From an uncultured Oscillospiraceae bacterium (GTDB lineage: Bacteria > Bacillota > Clostridia > Oscillospirales > Oscillospiraceae), in contig CAJUOA010000008.1 of NCBI GenBank assembly GCA_910587785.1, positions 1 to 60,507 on the forward strand: a DNA stretch of 60,507 nucleotides, in the 5' to 3' direction. The notes under the pieces are model-generated. The model made no database searches. It was not told where the DNA came from and saw only the letters and a program-made list of their open reading frames with translations. Below, piece by piece: positions 8,493 to 16,841 of this stretch (the stretch's first letter is position 1; each line of letters starts with the position of its first letter). A program made the translations under genes and the position numbers.

Positions 8493-8907
8493 TCAGGATA
8501 CGGGGCCGATGGAGTCCCGCTCGATGAGCTCCGCATGGAGCAAAAGCGTACTGATGGGCGTCTGGGCCAATTGGCAGGAGAGGGCGTAGAAGGCGCTCTT
8601 GCCCAGCTCGGTCCGGTCCTGCCGGATGGTGGAGAGGGAGGGCGTGGTATACCGGCACAGGGGGATGTCGTCAAAGCCGATGACGCTCAGCCGCTCCGGC
8701 ACGGCGATGCCCAGCTCCCCGCAGTGGATGAGGACCATATGGGCCAGGATGTCGTGGGAGCAGATGACGGCGGTGCAGCCCCGGTCCAGCAGGCGGGGCA
8801 GGTGCCTGTCCAGGCACTCGGACAAACGCAGGGCGTAGCCCGCCAGGTCCCGGCGGGCATCCAGCTTGTTCTCCCGCAGGGCCCGGAAGAAGGAGGCGTA
8901 CCGGGAC
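8493..8907 (-). pseudogene. LacI/GalR-family regulator, C-terminal remnant
   Basis: Only the last roughly 138 residues remain. The ligand-binding half of a LacI-type sugar repressor is recognisable from GCTAVICSHDILAHMVLIHC, then ERLSVIGFDDIPLCRYTTPSL and the closing STLLLHAELIERDS. The DNA-binding N-terminus is gone; at about 8907 homology stops abruptly and the opposite strand becomes a sugar-binding protein. A single deletion between divergent lacI and malE genes explains both truncated 5' ends. Confidence 0.85.
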
Positions 8908-9128
8908 TGATGGACGGCTTCCTCTACGGCGTGCCCTTTACCACCAACACCTGGTACATGTACTACGACAAGCGGGTCTTCAGCGAGGAGGACGCGGGGA
9001 GCCTGGACGCCATGCTGGAAAAGGGCGCGGTGAGCTTCCCCTTCACCAGCTCCTGGTACCTGCCCGCCTTCTGCTTCGGCAACGGCTGCACCCTCTTCGA
9101 CGGCGGGAGCGTCCTGAGTGTCGCATGA
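8908..9128 (+). pseudogene. Sugar ABC transporter substrate-binding protein, internal remnant
   Basis: A stretch of about 73 codons (GVPFTTNTWYMYYDKRVFSE, then FTSSWYLPAFCFGNGCTLFD) matches the middle of MalE-type maltodextrin-binding proteins. The signal peptide and 5' half are missing, and so is the 3' third. It ends at a TGA that overlaps the ATG of the debranching enzyme remnant, as if a second deletion removed the malE end and the permease genes. Confidence 0.75.
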
Positions 9129-10256
9129 AATTTGTATTCGGCAAACAGGACACGACCACCCTGGACCGGGCCCAGGAGCGCTGCTGCCTCCTGACCAACG
9201 GCCCGGGAGGCTATCTCTCGGTCTCAGCGGCGTTCTCCGTGACCCGCTGCGACCAGGGGGTACTGGCAGCGGCCCGCACCGCCCCCAATGACCGCTGGAC
9301 GTTGGTCCACCGCCTCTCGGAGGCGCTGACGGTGGGGGAGGAGCAGGTGTTTCTCTCCACTCAAACCTTCGCGGACGACGCGCCGCCTCCTGCTGTGAGA
9401 TCCGGCGGACCATCGGTCCGGGGGAGACGGGGAGGACCCTGGAGATCGTCTTCTCCCTGGAGGGCGGGACGGCCTGGTCCCCAGCCTCTTTCCCGAGGGC
9501 GGGGAGGAGCCCCGCTACAACACCGCGGACGCGGCCCTTCTGCTGCTCCACTGCGTGTGGATATACTACGGCAGGACCGGGGACGCCGGTTTCGTCCGCA
9601 GGGCCTGGCCGGTCATGGAGCGCATTATCGCCGCCTACCGCCGGGGGACCCGCCACGCCATCCGCATGGAGCCGGACGGCTCATCTCCGCGGGGGAGGGG
9701 CTGGACCAGGTGACATGGATGGACGTCTGCGCGGAGGGCCATCTGCCCCCCCGCCACGGCAAGCCCGTGGAGATCAACGCCCACTGGTACAACGCCCTGC
9801 GGATGATGGAGGAGCTCTCGGCCTTGACAGCGGCGGACGGCAGGGAGTATTATGGACCTGGCAGAGCAGGTTTGGGAGAGCTTCAGCCGGGCGTTCTGGA
9901 TGGAGGATAAGGGATATTTGAAGGACGTGGTCTCCGGCACGGCGGCGGATGCCCAGCTGCGGTGCAATCAGATCTGGGCGGTCCCCGCCCCCTTCCCCCT
10001 GGGGGCGTACTATCTGGCGTACCTCAAGACCCGGGGGAACGCCCCCGAGGCCGCCCGGACCGTCCGGGAGCAGCTGGGGGGCATGGAGGCCATGCTCCGG
10101 GAGGGCTGCGTGGGGCAGCTGCCGGAAATCTATGACGGCGGCGTCCCGGGCGCGTCGAGGGGGTGCTTCGCCCAGGCGTGGAGCGTGGGGGAGCTGCTGC
10201 GGGTCTGCGAAAAATTGGAAGAGATCGAGAGGGAGGACACCGATCATGCTGGATAA
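9125..10256 (+). pseudogene. Glycogen debranching enzyme (amylo-alpha-1,6-glucosidase), decayed
   Basis: The opening MKFVFGKQDTTTLDRAQERC and LLTNGPGGYLSVSA is the bacterial debranching enzyme N-domain. Pieces of the catalytic (alpha/alpha)6 domain follow in other frames: YNTADAALLLLHCVWIYYGR, then GLDQVTWMDVCAEG and KPVEINAHWYNALRMMEELS, and finally LRCNQIWAVPAPFPLGAYY with the tail ending EEIEREDTD. At least two frameshifts and one internal deletion separate them. The enzyme normally trims maltodextrin and glycogen branches. Its stop overlaps the start of the intact alpha-glucosidase at 10246. Confidence 0.85.
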
Positions 10257-11865
10257 GACAAAAAAGGACTGGTGGAAGTCCGCCGTATTCTACCAGGTCT
10301 ATCCCAAGAGCTTTCAGGACACGGACGGCGACGGCTTCGGCGACCTGCGGGGGGTCATCGGGCGGCTGGACTACCTGGAAAAGCTGGGAGTGGACGGCAT
10401 CTGGCTCTCGCCGGTATACGCCTCGCCCCAGAAGGACAACGGCTACGACATCTCCGACTACCGGGGCGTCGACCCCCGGTTCGGCACTATGGAGGACATG
10501 GAGGAGCTCATCGCCCGGGCCCGGGAGCGGGGCATCAGCATCATCATGGACCTGGTGCTCAACCACAGCTCGGACCGGCACCCCTGGTTCCTCGCGGCCA
10601 AGGCGGACCGGGAGAGCCCCTGTCATGACTACTACATCTGGCGGGACGGCACGCCGGACACGCCGCCCAACGACATGACCGCCACCTTCGGCGGTCCGGC
10701 CTGGACCTGGGCGCCGGAGACCGGGCAGTGGTATTTCAACATGTTCTCCCCCTGGCAGCCGGACCTGAACTGGGAGAACCCCGCCCTGCGCCGGGAGCTC
10801 TACGACATGATCCGCTTCTGGGTGGACAAGGGGGTGGAGGGCTTCCGGCTGGATGTGATCGACAACATCGGCAAGACGCCGGACGAGAAGATCACCTTCA
10901 ACGGCCCCCATCTCCACGAATATATCCGGGAGCTCCGGCGGGAGGCGTTCCGGGAGGACACCCTGGTCACCGTGGGCGAGGCCTGGAGCGCCGATGTGGA
11001 GACGGCAAAGCGCTACGCCAACCCGGACGGCAGTGAGCTGAGCATGATCTTCCAGTTCGAGCACACCACCCTGGACCAGAAGAGCAAGTGGGAGCCCATC
11101 CCCCTGTCCCTGGTGAAGCTGAAAGAATGCTATGACCGGTGGCAGAACGGCCTGCGGGGGGAGGGCTGGAACAGCCTCTTCCTCAACAACCACGACCTGC
11201 CCCGGACCGTCTCCCGCTGGGGGGATGACGGGAAGTACCGGGTGGAATCGGCGAAGATGCTTGCCGCCATGTGCCACGGGATGCAGGGCACCCCCTACAT
11301 CTACCAGGGCGAGGAGCTGGGCATGACCAACATCCGCCTGCCCATTGAGCAGTACGACGACCTGGAGATCAAAAACGCCTACCGGGAGCAGCTGGAACAG
11401 GGCCGCCCCGAGGAGGACATCCTCTCCGCCATCTACGCCCGGGGCCGGGACAACGCCCGCACCCCCATGCAGTGGTCTGCGGGGCCCAACGCCGGGTTCA
11501 CCACCGGAGAGCCCTGGCTTCCGGTGAACCCCAACTACACCGAGATTAACGCTGTGGCCGCTCTGGCGGACCCGGATTCCGTTTTTTACTTCTACCAGAA
11601 GCTCATCGCCCTGCGGAAGGCGTACCCCGTCTTCCGGGACGGGGACTTCCAGCTCTTGGAGGCGGAGGACGAACAGCGCTTCGCCTACGTCCGGGAGACG
11701 GAGCGCGAAGCGCTGCTGGTGGTCTGCAATTTCACGGCGGAGACACTGCCGGACGTGTGCCCGGAGCGGTTCCGGGGGGCGGAGGTCCTGCTGGGCAACT
11801 ACCCGGACCCCGCCGGGGAGGACCTGCGGCCCTATGAGACCCGGATGCGGTACGTGAAGAAATGA
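10246..11865 (+). CDS. GH13 alpha-glucosidase (oligo-1,6-glucosidase type)
   Basis: A 539-residue cytoplasmic glycosidase that cleaves terminal alpha-glucosyl bonds of malto- or isomalto-oligosaccharides. It starts MLDKTKKDWWKSAVFYQVYP with family motifs DGFGDLRG and DLVLNHSSD. The catalytic triad is visible: nucleophile D203 in GFRLDVIDN, acid/base E245 in VGEAWS, and D317 in NNHDLPRTVSRW. Length and layout match oligo-1,6-glucosidase/alpha-glucosidase (GH13_31); trehalose-6-phosphate hydrolase is a less likely alternative. It is apparently the only intact enzyme left of a maltodextrin locus, and its stop overlaps the next gene by four bases. A GGGAGG ribosome site precedes the ATG. Confidence 0.92.
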   Translation: MLDKTKKDWWKSAVFYQVYPKSFQDTDGDGFGDLRGVIGRLDYLEKLGVDGIWLSPVYASPQKDNGYDISDYRGVDPRFGTMEDMEELIARARERGISIIMDLVLNHSSDRHPWFLAAKADRESPCHDYYIWRDGTPDTPPNDMTATFGGPAWTWAPETGQWYFNMFSPWQPDLNWENPALRRELYDMIRFWVDKGVEGFRLDVIDNIGKTPDEKITFNGPHLHEYIRELRREAFREDTLVTVGEAWSADVETAKRYANPDGSELSMIFQFEHTTLDQKSKWEPIPLSLVKLKECYDRWQNGLRGEGWNSLFLNNHDLPRTVSRWGDDGKYRVESAKMLAAMCHGMQGTPYIYQGEELGMTNIRLPIEQYDDLEIKNAYREQLEQGRPEEDILSAIYARGRDNARTPMQWSAGPNAGFTTGEPWLPVNPNYTEINAVAALADPDSVFYFYQKLIALRKAYPVFRDGDFQLLEAEDEQRFAYVRETEREALLVVCNFTAETLPDVCPERFRGAEVLLGNYPDPAGEDLRPYETRMRYVKK

Positions 11866-12629
11866 CGGGGTACAGGACCTGCATCTTTGACCTCTACGGC
11901 ACGCTGGTGGACATCCACACCGATGAAAACGCCCCCCAGGTCTGGGAGGCGTTGGCGGCGCACTACAGCGCCCGGGGGGCCGTCTACCGCCCGAAGGAAC
12001 TGCGGGACGCCTATTTCCGGGCTGTGGCGGAGGCGGAGGGGAGCGCTCCCCTCCGCCGGGACGCCCACGAGGCCCATCCGGAGATCCAGATCGAGCCGGT
12101 GTTCGCCAAACTCTTCCGGGACCGGGGCGTTCCGGCGGACGGGGAGCGCTCCGCGGAGGCCGGGCGGCGGTTCCGGGCGCTGTCGACGGACTATATCCGC
12201 CTCTACCCGGGGGCGAAGGAGCTCCTGCACACCCTGCGGGCCCAGGGGCGGGGGGTGTACCTCCTCTCCAACGCCCAGGCCCTCTTTACCCGGACGGAGC
12301 TGGATGAGCTGGGGCTCACGGACTGTTTTGACGGTATCTGCCTGTCCTCGGACTACGGGGTGAAAAAGCCGGACAGGCGGTTTTTTGAGGTGCTTTTCCA
12401 AACCTATGGCCTCTCCCCGGAGGGCGCAGTGATGGTGGGCAACGACGGCATATGCGACATCCAGGGGGCCCGGGAGGCGGGGCTGGATACGGTCTATATC
12501 CGCTCCAACCTCTCCCCCGACGAGCCCGCGCCGGAGGCAGATTTCGTGCTGGCGGAGATGGACCTGGGGAAGGTGCTGGACATTCTGACACATGGGAGGG
12601 ACGGAACATGGCAGGCAGCTATCCGGTAG
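11862..12629 (+). CDS. HAD-superfamily hydrolase
   Basis: A 255-residue HAD phosphatase-like protein. Motif I is FDLYGTLVD near residue 9, motif II the serine in YLLSNAQ, motif III the lysine in GVKKPDRRFFE, and motif IV GNDGICDIQGAREAG. The helical cap between residues 20 and 120 is typical of subfamily I (YfnB or phosphoglycolate phosphatase-like). ATGA overlap with the alpha-glucosidase gene suggests co-translation, perhaps dephosphorylating a sugar phosphate. The substrate cannot be read from sequence. Confidence 0.88.
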   Translation: MTGYRTCIFDLYGTLVDIHTDENAPQVWEALAAHYSARGAVYRPKELRDAYFRAVAEAEGSAPLRRDAHEAHPEIQIEPVFAKLFRDRGVPADGERSAEAGRRFRALSTDYIRLYPGAKELLHTLRAQGRGVYLLSNAQALFTRTELDELGLTDCFDGICLSSDYGVKKPDRRFFEVLFQTYGLSPEGAVMVGNDGICDIQGAREAGLDTVYIRSNLSPDEPAPEADFVLAEMDLGKVLDILTHGRDGTWQAAIR

Positions 12630-12937
12630 TCACGCTGTGCGGGAGCACGCGCTTCAAGGACGATTTCGTCCGGGTCCAGGAGGAATTGACCTTGAAGGGC
12701 AACATCGTCATCTCCGTGGGGCTGTTCGGACACGCGGACGGGCTCTACGGCACGCAGATCACGCCGGAGGTCAAGACCATGCTGGACGACATGCACAAGC
12801 GGAAGATCGACCTGGCGGACAGCATCTTTGTCATCAACCGGGACGGGTACATCGGGGAGAGCACGGCGTCGGAGATCGCCTACGCGCAAGCCTCCGGGAA
12901 GCCTGTCCGGTACCTGTTTCCGCCCGTCGAGGCGTAA
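12608..12937 (+). CDS. Nucleoside 2-deoxyribosyltransferase-like protein
   Basis: A 109-residue protein starting MAGSYPVVTLCGSTRFKDDF. The GSTRF loop and the C-terminal GYIGESTASEIAYAQASGKP motif are typical of the nucleoside deoxyribosyltransferase-like fold, in which the Glu of the ES/T motif is the nucleophile or binding residue. It may hydrolyse or transfer nucleotide glycosidic bonds. Its ATG lies 22 bases inside the end of the HAD gene and it has a GGGAGGGA ribosome site. Last gene of this plus-strand run; it converges on the PadR gene four bases later. Confidence 0.75.
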   Translation: MAGSYPVVTLCGSTRFKDDFVRVQEELTLKGNIVISVGLFGHADGLYGTQITPEVKTMLDDMHKRKIDLADSIFVINRDGYIGESTASEIAYAQASGKPVRYLFPPVEA

Positions 12938-12941
12938 ACGG

Positions 12942-13244
12942 TCACTTCACGCCCAGGGCCTCCAAAGTGGCCTTGAGGCTCCGCCACGCCTCCAGAAGCT
13001 GGGCGTGTTTTGCCGCGCCCGCTGGGGTCAGGCGGTAGTACTTCCGGGCGGGCCCGCCGGAGACCGCGCCCTGGTACTGCTCCGTGAAGCCGTCCCGGCA
13101 GAGGCCCCGGAGGAGGGCGTAGACAGCGCTCTCCTGGGTGTCGGGGAAGCCGTCGTGGAGCTGCCGGAGGAGCTCATAGCCGTACTGGTCTCCCCGGCTG
13201 AGGACCTGGAGCAGGCAGAGCTCCAGGAGGTCCTTCTTCAGCAT
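12942..13244 (-). CDS. PadR-family transcriptional regulator (second)
   Basis: A 100-residue PadR protein: MLKKDLLELCLLQVLSRGDQ, then YGYELLRQL and ESAVYALLRGLCRDGF, and a tail RKYYRLTPAGAAKHAQLLEA. It is encoded last in a two-gene minus-strand unit, overlapping the end of the membrane protein gene by seven bases, so unusually the regulator follows its partner. It probably represses the promoter at 14066-14094. Confidence 0.92.
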   Translation of the reverse strand: MLKKDLLELCLLQVLSRGDQYGYELLRQLHDGFPDTQESAVYALLRGLCRDGFTEQYQGAVSGGPARKYYRLTPAGAAKHAQLLEAWRSLKATLEALGVK

Positions 13245-14017
13245 AGGGACACCCCCGTTCCCGCCAGGCCCAGGACCGTCAGGAGGGCGCAATAGGGCAG
13301 GGAATCCGCCGGGGAGCCGTCCAGACGCATGTCCCACAGCACAGACAGCGCCGCCATGACGAGCGCCGTCATTGTGAGGCTCAGGGCATAGACCGCCCGC
13401 CAGCGGCGGTCCGCAAGCCGGGCCTGGACGAGGGCCCAGAGGCCCGTCAGCGACAGCAGGAAGCCCATCCAGAGCAGGATGTCCGCTATGTGGCCGGCGA
13501 GACCGGCGTGGGCCTGGAGAAAGTCCATGGGCCCCTGGGGCTGGACCGCGGCGAGATAGAGGACAGACCAGGCCACAGCCATCCCGGCGAGCTGGAGGGC
13601 CAAAAGGGGCGTCACTCCTCTGGGGAGGGGGCCTTCCTTCCCCGCCTCCCGCCGCCGGAACCAGACCAGGGACACCCCCAGCCCCGCCGAGAGGAGCATC
13701 AGCTCCACGGGGAAGCGGTACAGGAACTGCTGGAAGAACCCCCACAGCCGCCAGCCTCCCGGCAGGGGCGCCGCCGCAGGTAACAGCAGGCAGGCCGCCA
13801 TCACGGCGAAGGCCGCAAGCCACCTATGATACAGCTTCGGCTGGGAGACCAGCCGCATGGCCTCCACGGGGCCGCCCAGGTCCCGGCGGAGGCTCTCGCC
13901 GTCTCTGGGGGCGGCGTCCAGGATGTCGCGGTACTCGGCGAGGACCTCCCGGGCCTCCTCCGGGGGCAGGAGCCACCGCGCCGCGCGGGTCAGCTGGGTG
14001 AAGTAGTCCTTTTTCAT
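13238..14017 (-). CDS. DUF1700-like membrane protein, PadR partner
   Basis: A 259-residue protein. The first 70 residues are a cytoplasmic helix-rich head (RAARWLLPPEEAREVLAEYR DI), resembling DUF1700/HAAS-type domains that pair with PadR regulators. At least five hydrophobic membrane segments follow to the C-terminus. The ATG follows GGAGGATCCGCT. No catalytic motif is visible; it may be part of an envelope-stress or drug-sensing pair. Confidence 0.75.
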   Translation of the reverse strand: MKKDYFTQLTRAARWLLPPEEAREVLAEYRDILDAAPRDGESLRRDLGGPVEAMRLVSQPKLYHRWLAAFAVMAACLLLPAAAPLPGGWRLWGFFQQFLYRFPVELMLLSAGLGVSLVWFRRREAGKEGPLPRGVTPLLALQLAGMAVAWSVLYLAAVQPQGPMDFLQAHAGLAGHIADILLWMGFLLSLTGLWALVQARLADRRWRAVYALSLTMTALVMAALSVLWDMRLDGSPADSLPYCALLTVLGLAGTGVSLC

Positions 14018-14033
14018 AGCGGATCCTCCTTTT

Positions 14034-14094
14034 TAACTACTGTTAAAAATATAGTTGTTGAGCACAGTATATCGTCTTTGCTTCTGCTTGTCAA
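14034..14094 (-). promoter_or_regulatory. Promoter of membrane protein/PadR unit
   Basis: Minus strand: -35 TTGACA (14089-14094), 17-base spacer, -10 TATACT (14066-14071). Downstream, aactactgttaaaaatatagtt (14034-14055) has AACTA/TAGTT arms and is a plausible PadR operator. Confidence 0.75.
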
Positions 14095-14213
14095 GAGACT
14101 ATTGGAAAAAATATAGTACCTGCCGCCCGGACCCGGGACAGAAATTCCCCCTTTACGAGCCCCGGGTTTTCGTGTAAAATATGGTGAGAAATTGACGAAA
14201 GGGGGCGGAGGAG

Positions 14214-15200
14214 ATGAGCGGATACATTCTGAACCTGCCGGAGGACGAGGGAGTCGTGGTCTCGGGCCAAGCGGCGCGGCGGCTGGTAGAGGGCGGTGAC
14301 GGCGACGCGGCGCTCTTATACATCGCAGTTCTGCGGAACCGGGGGAACATGGATGAAGGGAAGCTCGCCGGACAGCTGGGGTGGCCGGAGGGGCGTCTGC
14401 GGCAGGCTCTGGGGAGTCTGGTCCGGCAGGGCCTGGCCGCGCCTCCGGCCCGGGAGGCGGCGGCGGACGCCCCGCCCCGTCGGGAGGAGGACCGCACCGA
14501 GTATACCCGCGCGGACATGGCACGGGCGCTGGAGGGGGCGGAGTTCGCGGGACTGACCAGCGCCGTGGAGGAGAAGCTGGGCAAGAAGCTGACCACCCCC
14601 GATCTGGCGGTGCTGCTGGGGCTCTATGACCATCTGGGGCTGCCGGCGGATGTGATCTTCCTGCTGGTGGGCTTCTGCGCGGAGCGGACCGCCGCCCGGT
14701 ATGGTCCGGGCCGCAGGCCCACGCTGCGGCAGATCGAGAAGGAGGGCTACACCTGGGCCCGGCTGGGGCTGATGAACCAGGAGAGCGCCGCCGGGTATAT
14801 CAAGAAGTGCCAGCGCCGCAGGGAGGCTCTGCCTCAGCTTATGAGCCTGCTGCGGCTGGGGGACCGCGCGCCGTCTCCGGGGGAGGAAGCGTACCTTCTT
14901 TCCTGGAACGACATGGGGTTTGAGAACGAGGTCATTGAGCTCGCCTATGACAAAACCATTCTGAAATGTAAAGAGCTCAAATGGCCGTATATGAATAAGA
15001 TCCTCTGCTCGTGGCACCAGAAGGGCCTGCACACTCTGGCGGAAGTAAAGGCCGGAGACCGGCCTGCCGGAGTCAAGACCGGGAGCGGCGCGCCGCCCCG
15101 CCGCGCCCCCGGGCCGGAGGAGCAGGCCGCTGTCCGGGCGGACATGGAGCGGATGGAGCGTTACCGTCAGCAGCTGCGGCGGGAAAAGGAGGGCAATTAA
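14214..15200 (+). CDS. DnaD-domain replication protein
   Basis: A 328-residue protein with an N-terminal winged-helix region (residues 30-80: GNMDEGKLAGQLGWPEGRLR) and a DnaB_2/DnaD domain later, seen in NEVIELAYDKTILKCKELKW followed by PYMNKILCSWHQKGLHTLAE (Y-x-x-x-I-L-x-x-W is the YxxxIxxxW signature). DnaD-type proteins remodel the origin and help load the replicative helicase. The start follows GGGCGGAGGAG. The stop TAA abuts the ATG of the DnaC-like ATPase, so the two form a helicase-loading operon. Gly/Arg/Pro-rich linkers lie around residues 80-95 and 285-300. Confidence 0.9.
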   Translation: MSGYILNLPEDEGVVVSGQAARRLVEGGDGDAALLYIAVLRNRGNMDEGKLAGQLGWPEGRLRQALGSLVRQGLAAPPAREAAADAPPRREEDRTEYTRADMARALEGAEFAGLTSAVEEKLGKKLTTPDLAVLLGLYDHLGLPADVIFLLVGFCAERTAARYGPGRRPTLRQIEKEGYTWARLGLMNQESAAGYIKKCQRRREALPQLMSLLRLGDRAPSPGEEAYLLSWNDMGFENEVIELAYDKTILKCKELKWPYMNKILCSWHQKGLHTLAEVKAGDRPAGVKTGSGAPPRRAPGPEEQAAVRADMERMERYRQQLRREKEGN

Positions 15201-16196
15201 ATGTCACAGGACCCCAAGATCATGTCTGCGGCTCTGAGCCGCTTTCAGGCGGACCGGGACGCCAGGCGGAATGCGCTGGAGGCCCGGCGCCGGGAGGTCT
15301 ACCGCCGTGCGCCGCGGGTGGAGATGATCGACCGGGAGCTCACGGGCACGGCGGCGCGGGTGATTGCCGCCGCCTTCCAGCAGGGAGGGGACCCGGATGC
15401 GGCCCTCAAGGACCTGGAGAAGCGGAATCTCGCCCTTCAGCGGGAGCGCTCGGAGCTTCTGGTGGGGGCGGGGTTCCCCTATGATTATATTGATGAGACG
15501 CCTCAGTGTCCGATCTGTTCTGACAGAGGCTGGCGGAAGGATGACACGCCCTGCCGGTGTCTCATGGCCTATTACACCCGGGAGCAGAACCGGCGGCTGA
15601 GTAAGATACTGGACCTGGGGAACCAGTCCTTTGACACCTTCTCGTTTGACTGGTACAGTCCCGAGCCCTGGGGGAACTATTGCAGCCCTCTGGAGAATAT
15701 GGAGTCCATCCGCGAGATTTGCGGCAATTACGCCCACACCTTTGGTCCCCGGAGCGGGAACCTCCTTTTCACCGGGGCCCCGGGGCTGGGGAAGACGTTC
15801 CTCTCCGCCTGCATTGCCCGCGAGGTCAGCGACCACGGGTTTTCTGTTGTTTACGACACTGCGGCGCATATTTTTCAGCAGTTTGAGAGCGGGAAGTTCG
15901 GCCGGGAGAACCCCTATGAGGAGGACCCGGACCGGGAGATCAACCGCTATCTCAACTGTGACCTTCTGATTATGGACGATGTGGGGACGGAGATGCTGAC
16001 CAGCTTTGTCCAGGCGACGTTCTATCGGATCGTCAACGACCGGCTGATCAACCGGAAAAAGACGCTCCTCTCGACGAATCTCGATACCCGGGACCTCGCC
16101 GCGCGGTACGGGGAGGCGGCTGCCTCCCGCATCCAGGGGGAGTATCAGATCTTGCGGTTCTTTGGGGAGGATATCAGGATTTTGAAGAGGGGGTAG
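15201..16196 (+). CDS. DnaC/DnaI-like helicase-loader ATPase
   Basis: A 331-residue AAA+ protein. The N-terminal half has a Cys cluster (CPICSDRGWRKDDTPCRC) like the zinc-binding domain of DnaI. The ATPase has Walker A GAPGLGKTFLS, Walker B LLIMDDVGTE, sensor I STNLDTRDL and an arginine-finger region ASRIQGEYQIL. It should load the replicative helicase together with the DnaD-like protein encoded immediately upstream. Chromosomal replication use, rather than phage, is suggested by the absence of other phage genes nearby; this is inference. Confidence 0.92.
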   Translation: MSQDPKIMSAALSRFQADRDARRNALEARRREVYRRAPRVEMIDRELTGTAARVIAAAFQQGGDPDAALKDLEKRNLALQRERSELLVGAGFPYDYIDETPQCPICSDRGWRKDDTPCRCLMAYYTREQNRRLSKILDLGNQSFDTFSFDWYSPEPWGNYCSPLENMESIREICGNYAHTFGPRSGNLLFTGAPGLGKTFLSACIAREVSDHGFSVVYDTAAHIFQQFESGKFGRENPYEEDPDREINRYLNCDLLIMDDVGTEMLTSFVQATFYRIVNDRLINRKKTLLSTNLDTRDLAARYGEAAASRIQGEYQILRFFGEDIRILKRG

Positions 16197-16222
16197 AGGC
16201 ATCTGCTCTTCGGCACCGGGGG

Positions 16223-16506
16223 CTCCGCGCCCCCGGACCCTCGGCTACTTTTTCCGCGTGGAAAAAGTAGCCAAAAAGACGCTTAAGAAACTACGTTTCT
16301 TAAGAATCTTCCTTCATTACGGGGGTTTTTATTTTACGCTACGACCTGGTAGTCTGGTTTTTCCCAATCTCTTCCCTGGGCCGATGCCGCTCGAATCGCT
16401 GGAACCACTCCCTGGCCCTACGGTGCCTATCGTTGGGTTCGCCTCCTAGAAGCACGATTCTATGGAGACACTACCGGGCCACCGGCACGGTGCGGGCGAT
16501 ACTGCT
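16223..16506. repeat. Dispersed noncoding repeat, copy 2
   Basis: Second copy of the element at 5903-6186, gap-free with it. Here the first hairpin is ggctactttttcc/ggaaaaagtagcc (16242-16272) and the second is cttaagaaac/gtttcttaag (16281-16303), different in sequence from copy 1 but paired in the same places. The conserved 3' block is the same (tacgctacgacctg, ccctgggccgatg, cggtgcctatcgttgggttc, gcctcctagaagc). It lies after the DnaC-like gene and before the topoisomerase pair, and both copies point the same way relative to the + strand. Confidence 0.85.
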
Positions 16507-16572
16507 CCCCGTATCCCGTATCCCCGTATCCCTGTATCCCCATATCTCTGTATCTTTGTATCCCCGCATCCC
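16507..16572. repeat. Short tandem array of GTATCCCC-like units
   Basis: About eight degenerate units of 8-9 bases (gtatccc, gtatcccc, gtatccct, atatctct, gtatcttt, gcatccc) follow directly after repeat copy 2. Copy 1 has only a faint trace of this (cccataatcccatactgc). It is a likely slippage-prone microsatellite. Confidence 0.7.
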
Positions 16573-16607
16573 GAACTTTTCCCCCGTCCTCAGCGTCAAC
16601 ATAAACG

Positions 16608-16637
16608 TGTGGAAAACCATGTGGATACTGTGGAAAA
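16608..16637 (+). promoter_or_regulatory. Three DnaA-box-like nonamers
   Basis: TGTGGAAAA (16608-16616), TGTGGATAC (16620-16628) and TGTGGAAAA (16629-16637) each differ from the DnaA box TGTGGATAA at one position. They lie between the helicase-loader operon and the topoisomerase pair. They could bind DnaA as a regulatory or titration site; no AT-rich unwinding region of origin type is obvious. The remaining leader to 16841 shows a TTGATA-like -35 but no convincing -10. Confidence 0.45.
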
Positions 16638-16841
16638 CCCGGAGACGCACACATCTGGCAGATAGTTTCCTCCTGTTATGGACACGTCGGGGACAGTCAC
16701 TTTTTTTCCACTTGTCCCGCTTTTTGTCAAACCGAAGGGACCTCCGGACCGATTTCCAAAAAACCGCAAAACCACCCTTGCTATCCGCCTCCAAATTTGA
16801 TAAACTAAAAGATACTGTGCATTTTATCGTGGGAGGCGACT

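Noticed and set aside
7913..8527. Plus-strand repeat-containing frame opposite the lipoprotein
   Set aside because: The minus-strand frame has a signal peptide, lipobox and ribosome site; this is its mirror.
14214..16196. Prophage replication module
   Set aside because: DnaD and DnaC-like genes occur in phages, but no phage structural, lysis or integrase genes are near; chromosomal loader genes are the simpler reading.
16561..16841. Chromosome replication origin
   Set aside because: Three DnaA-like boxes exist, but no dnaA, dnaN or recF genes and no AT-rich unwinding element; called only a possible DnaA site.
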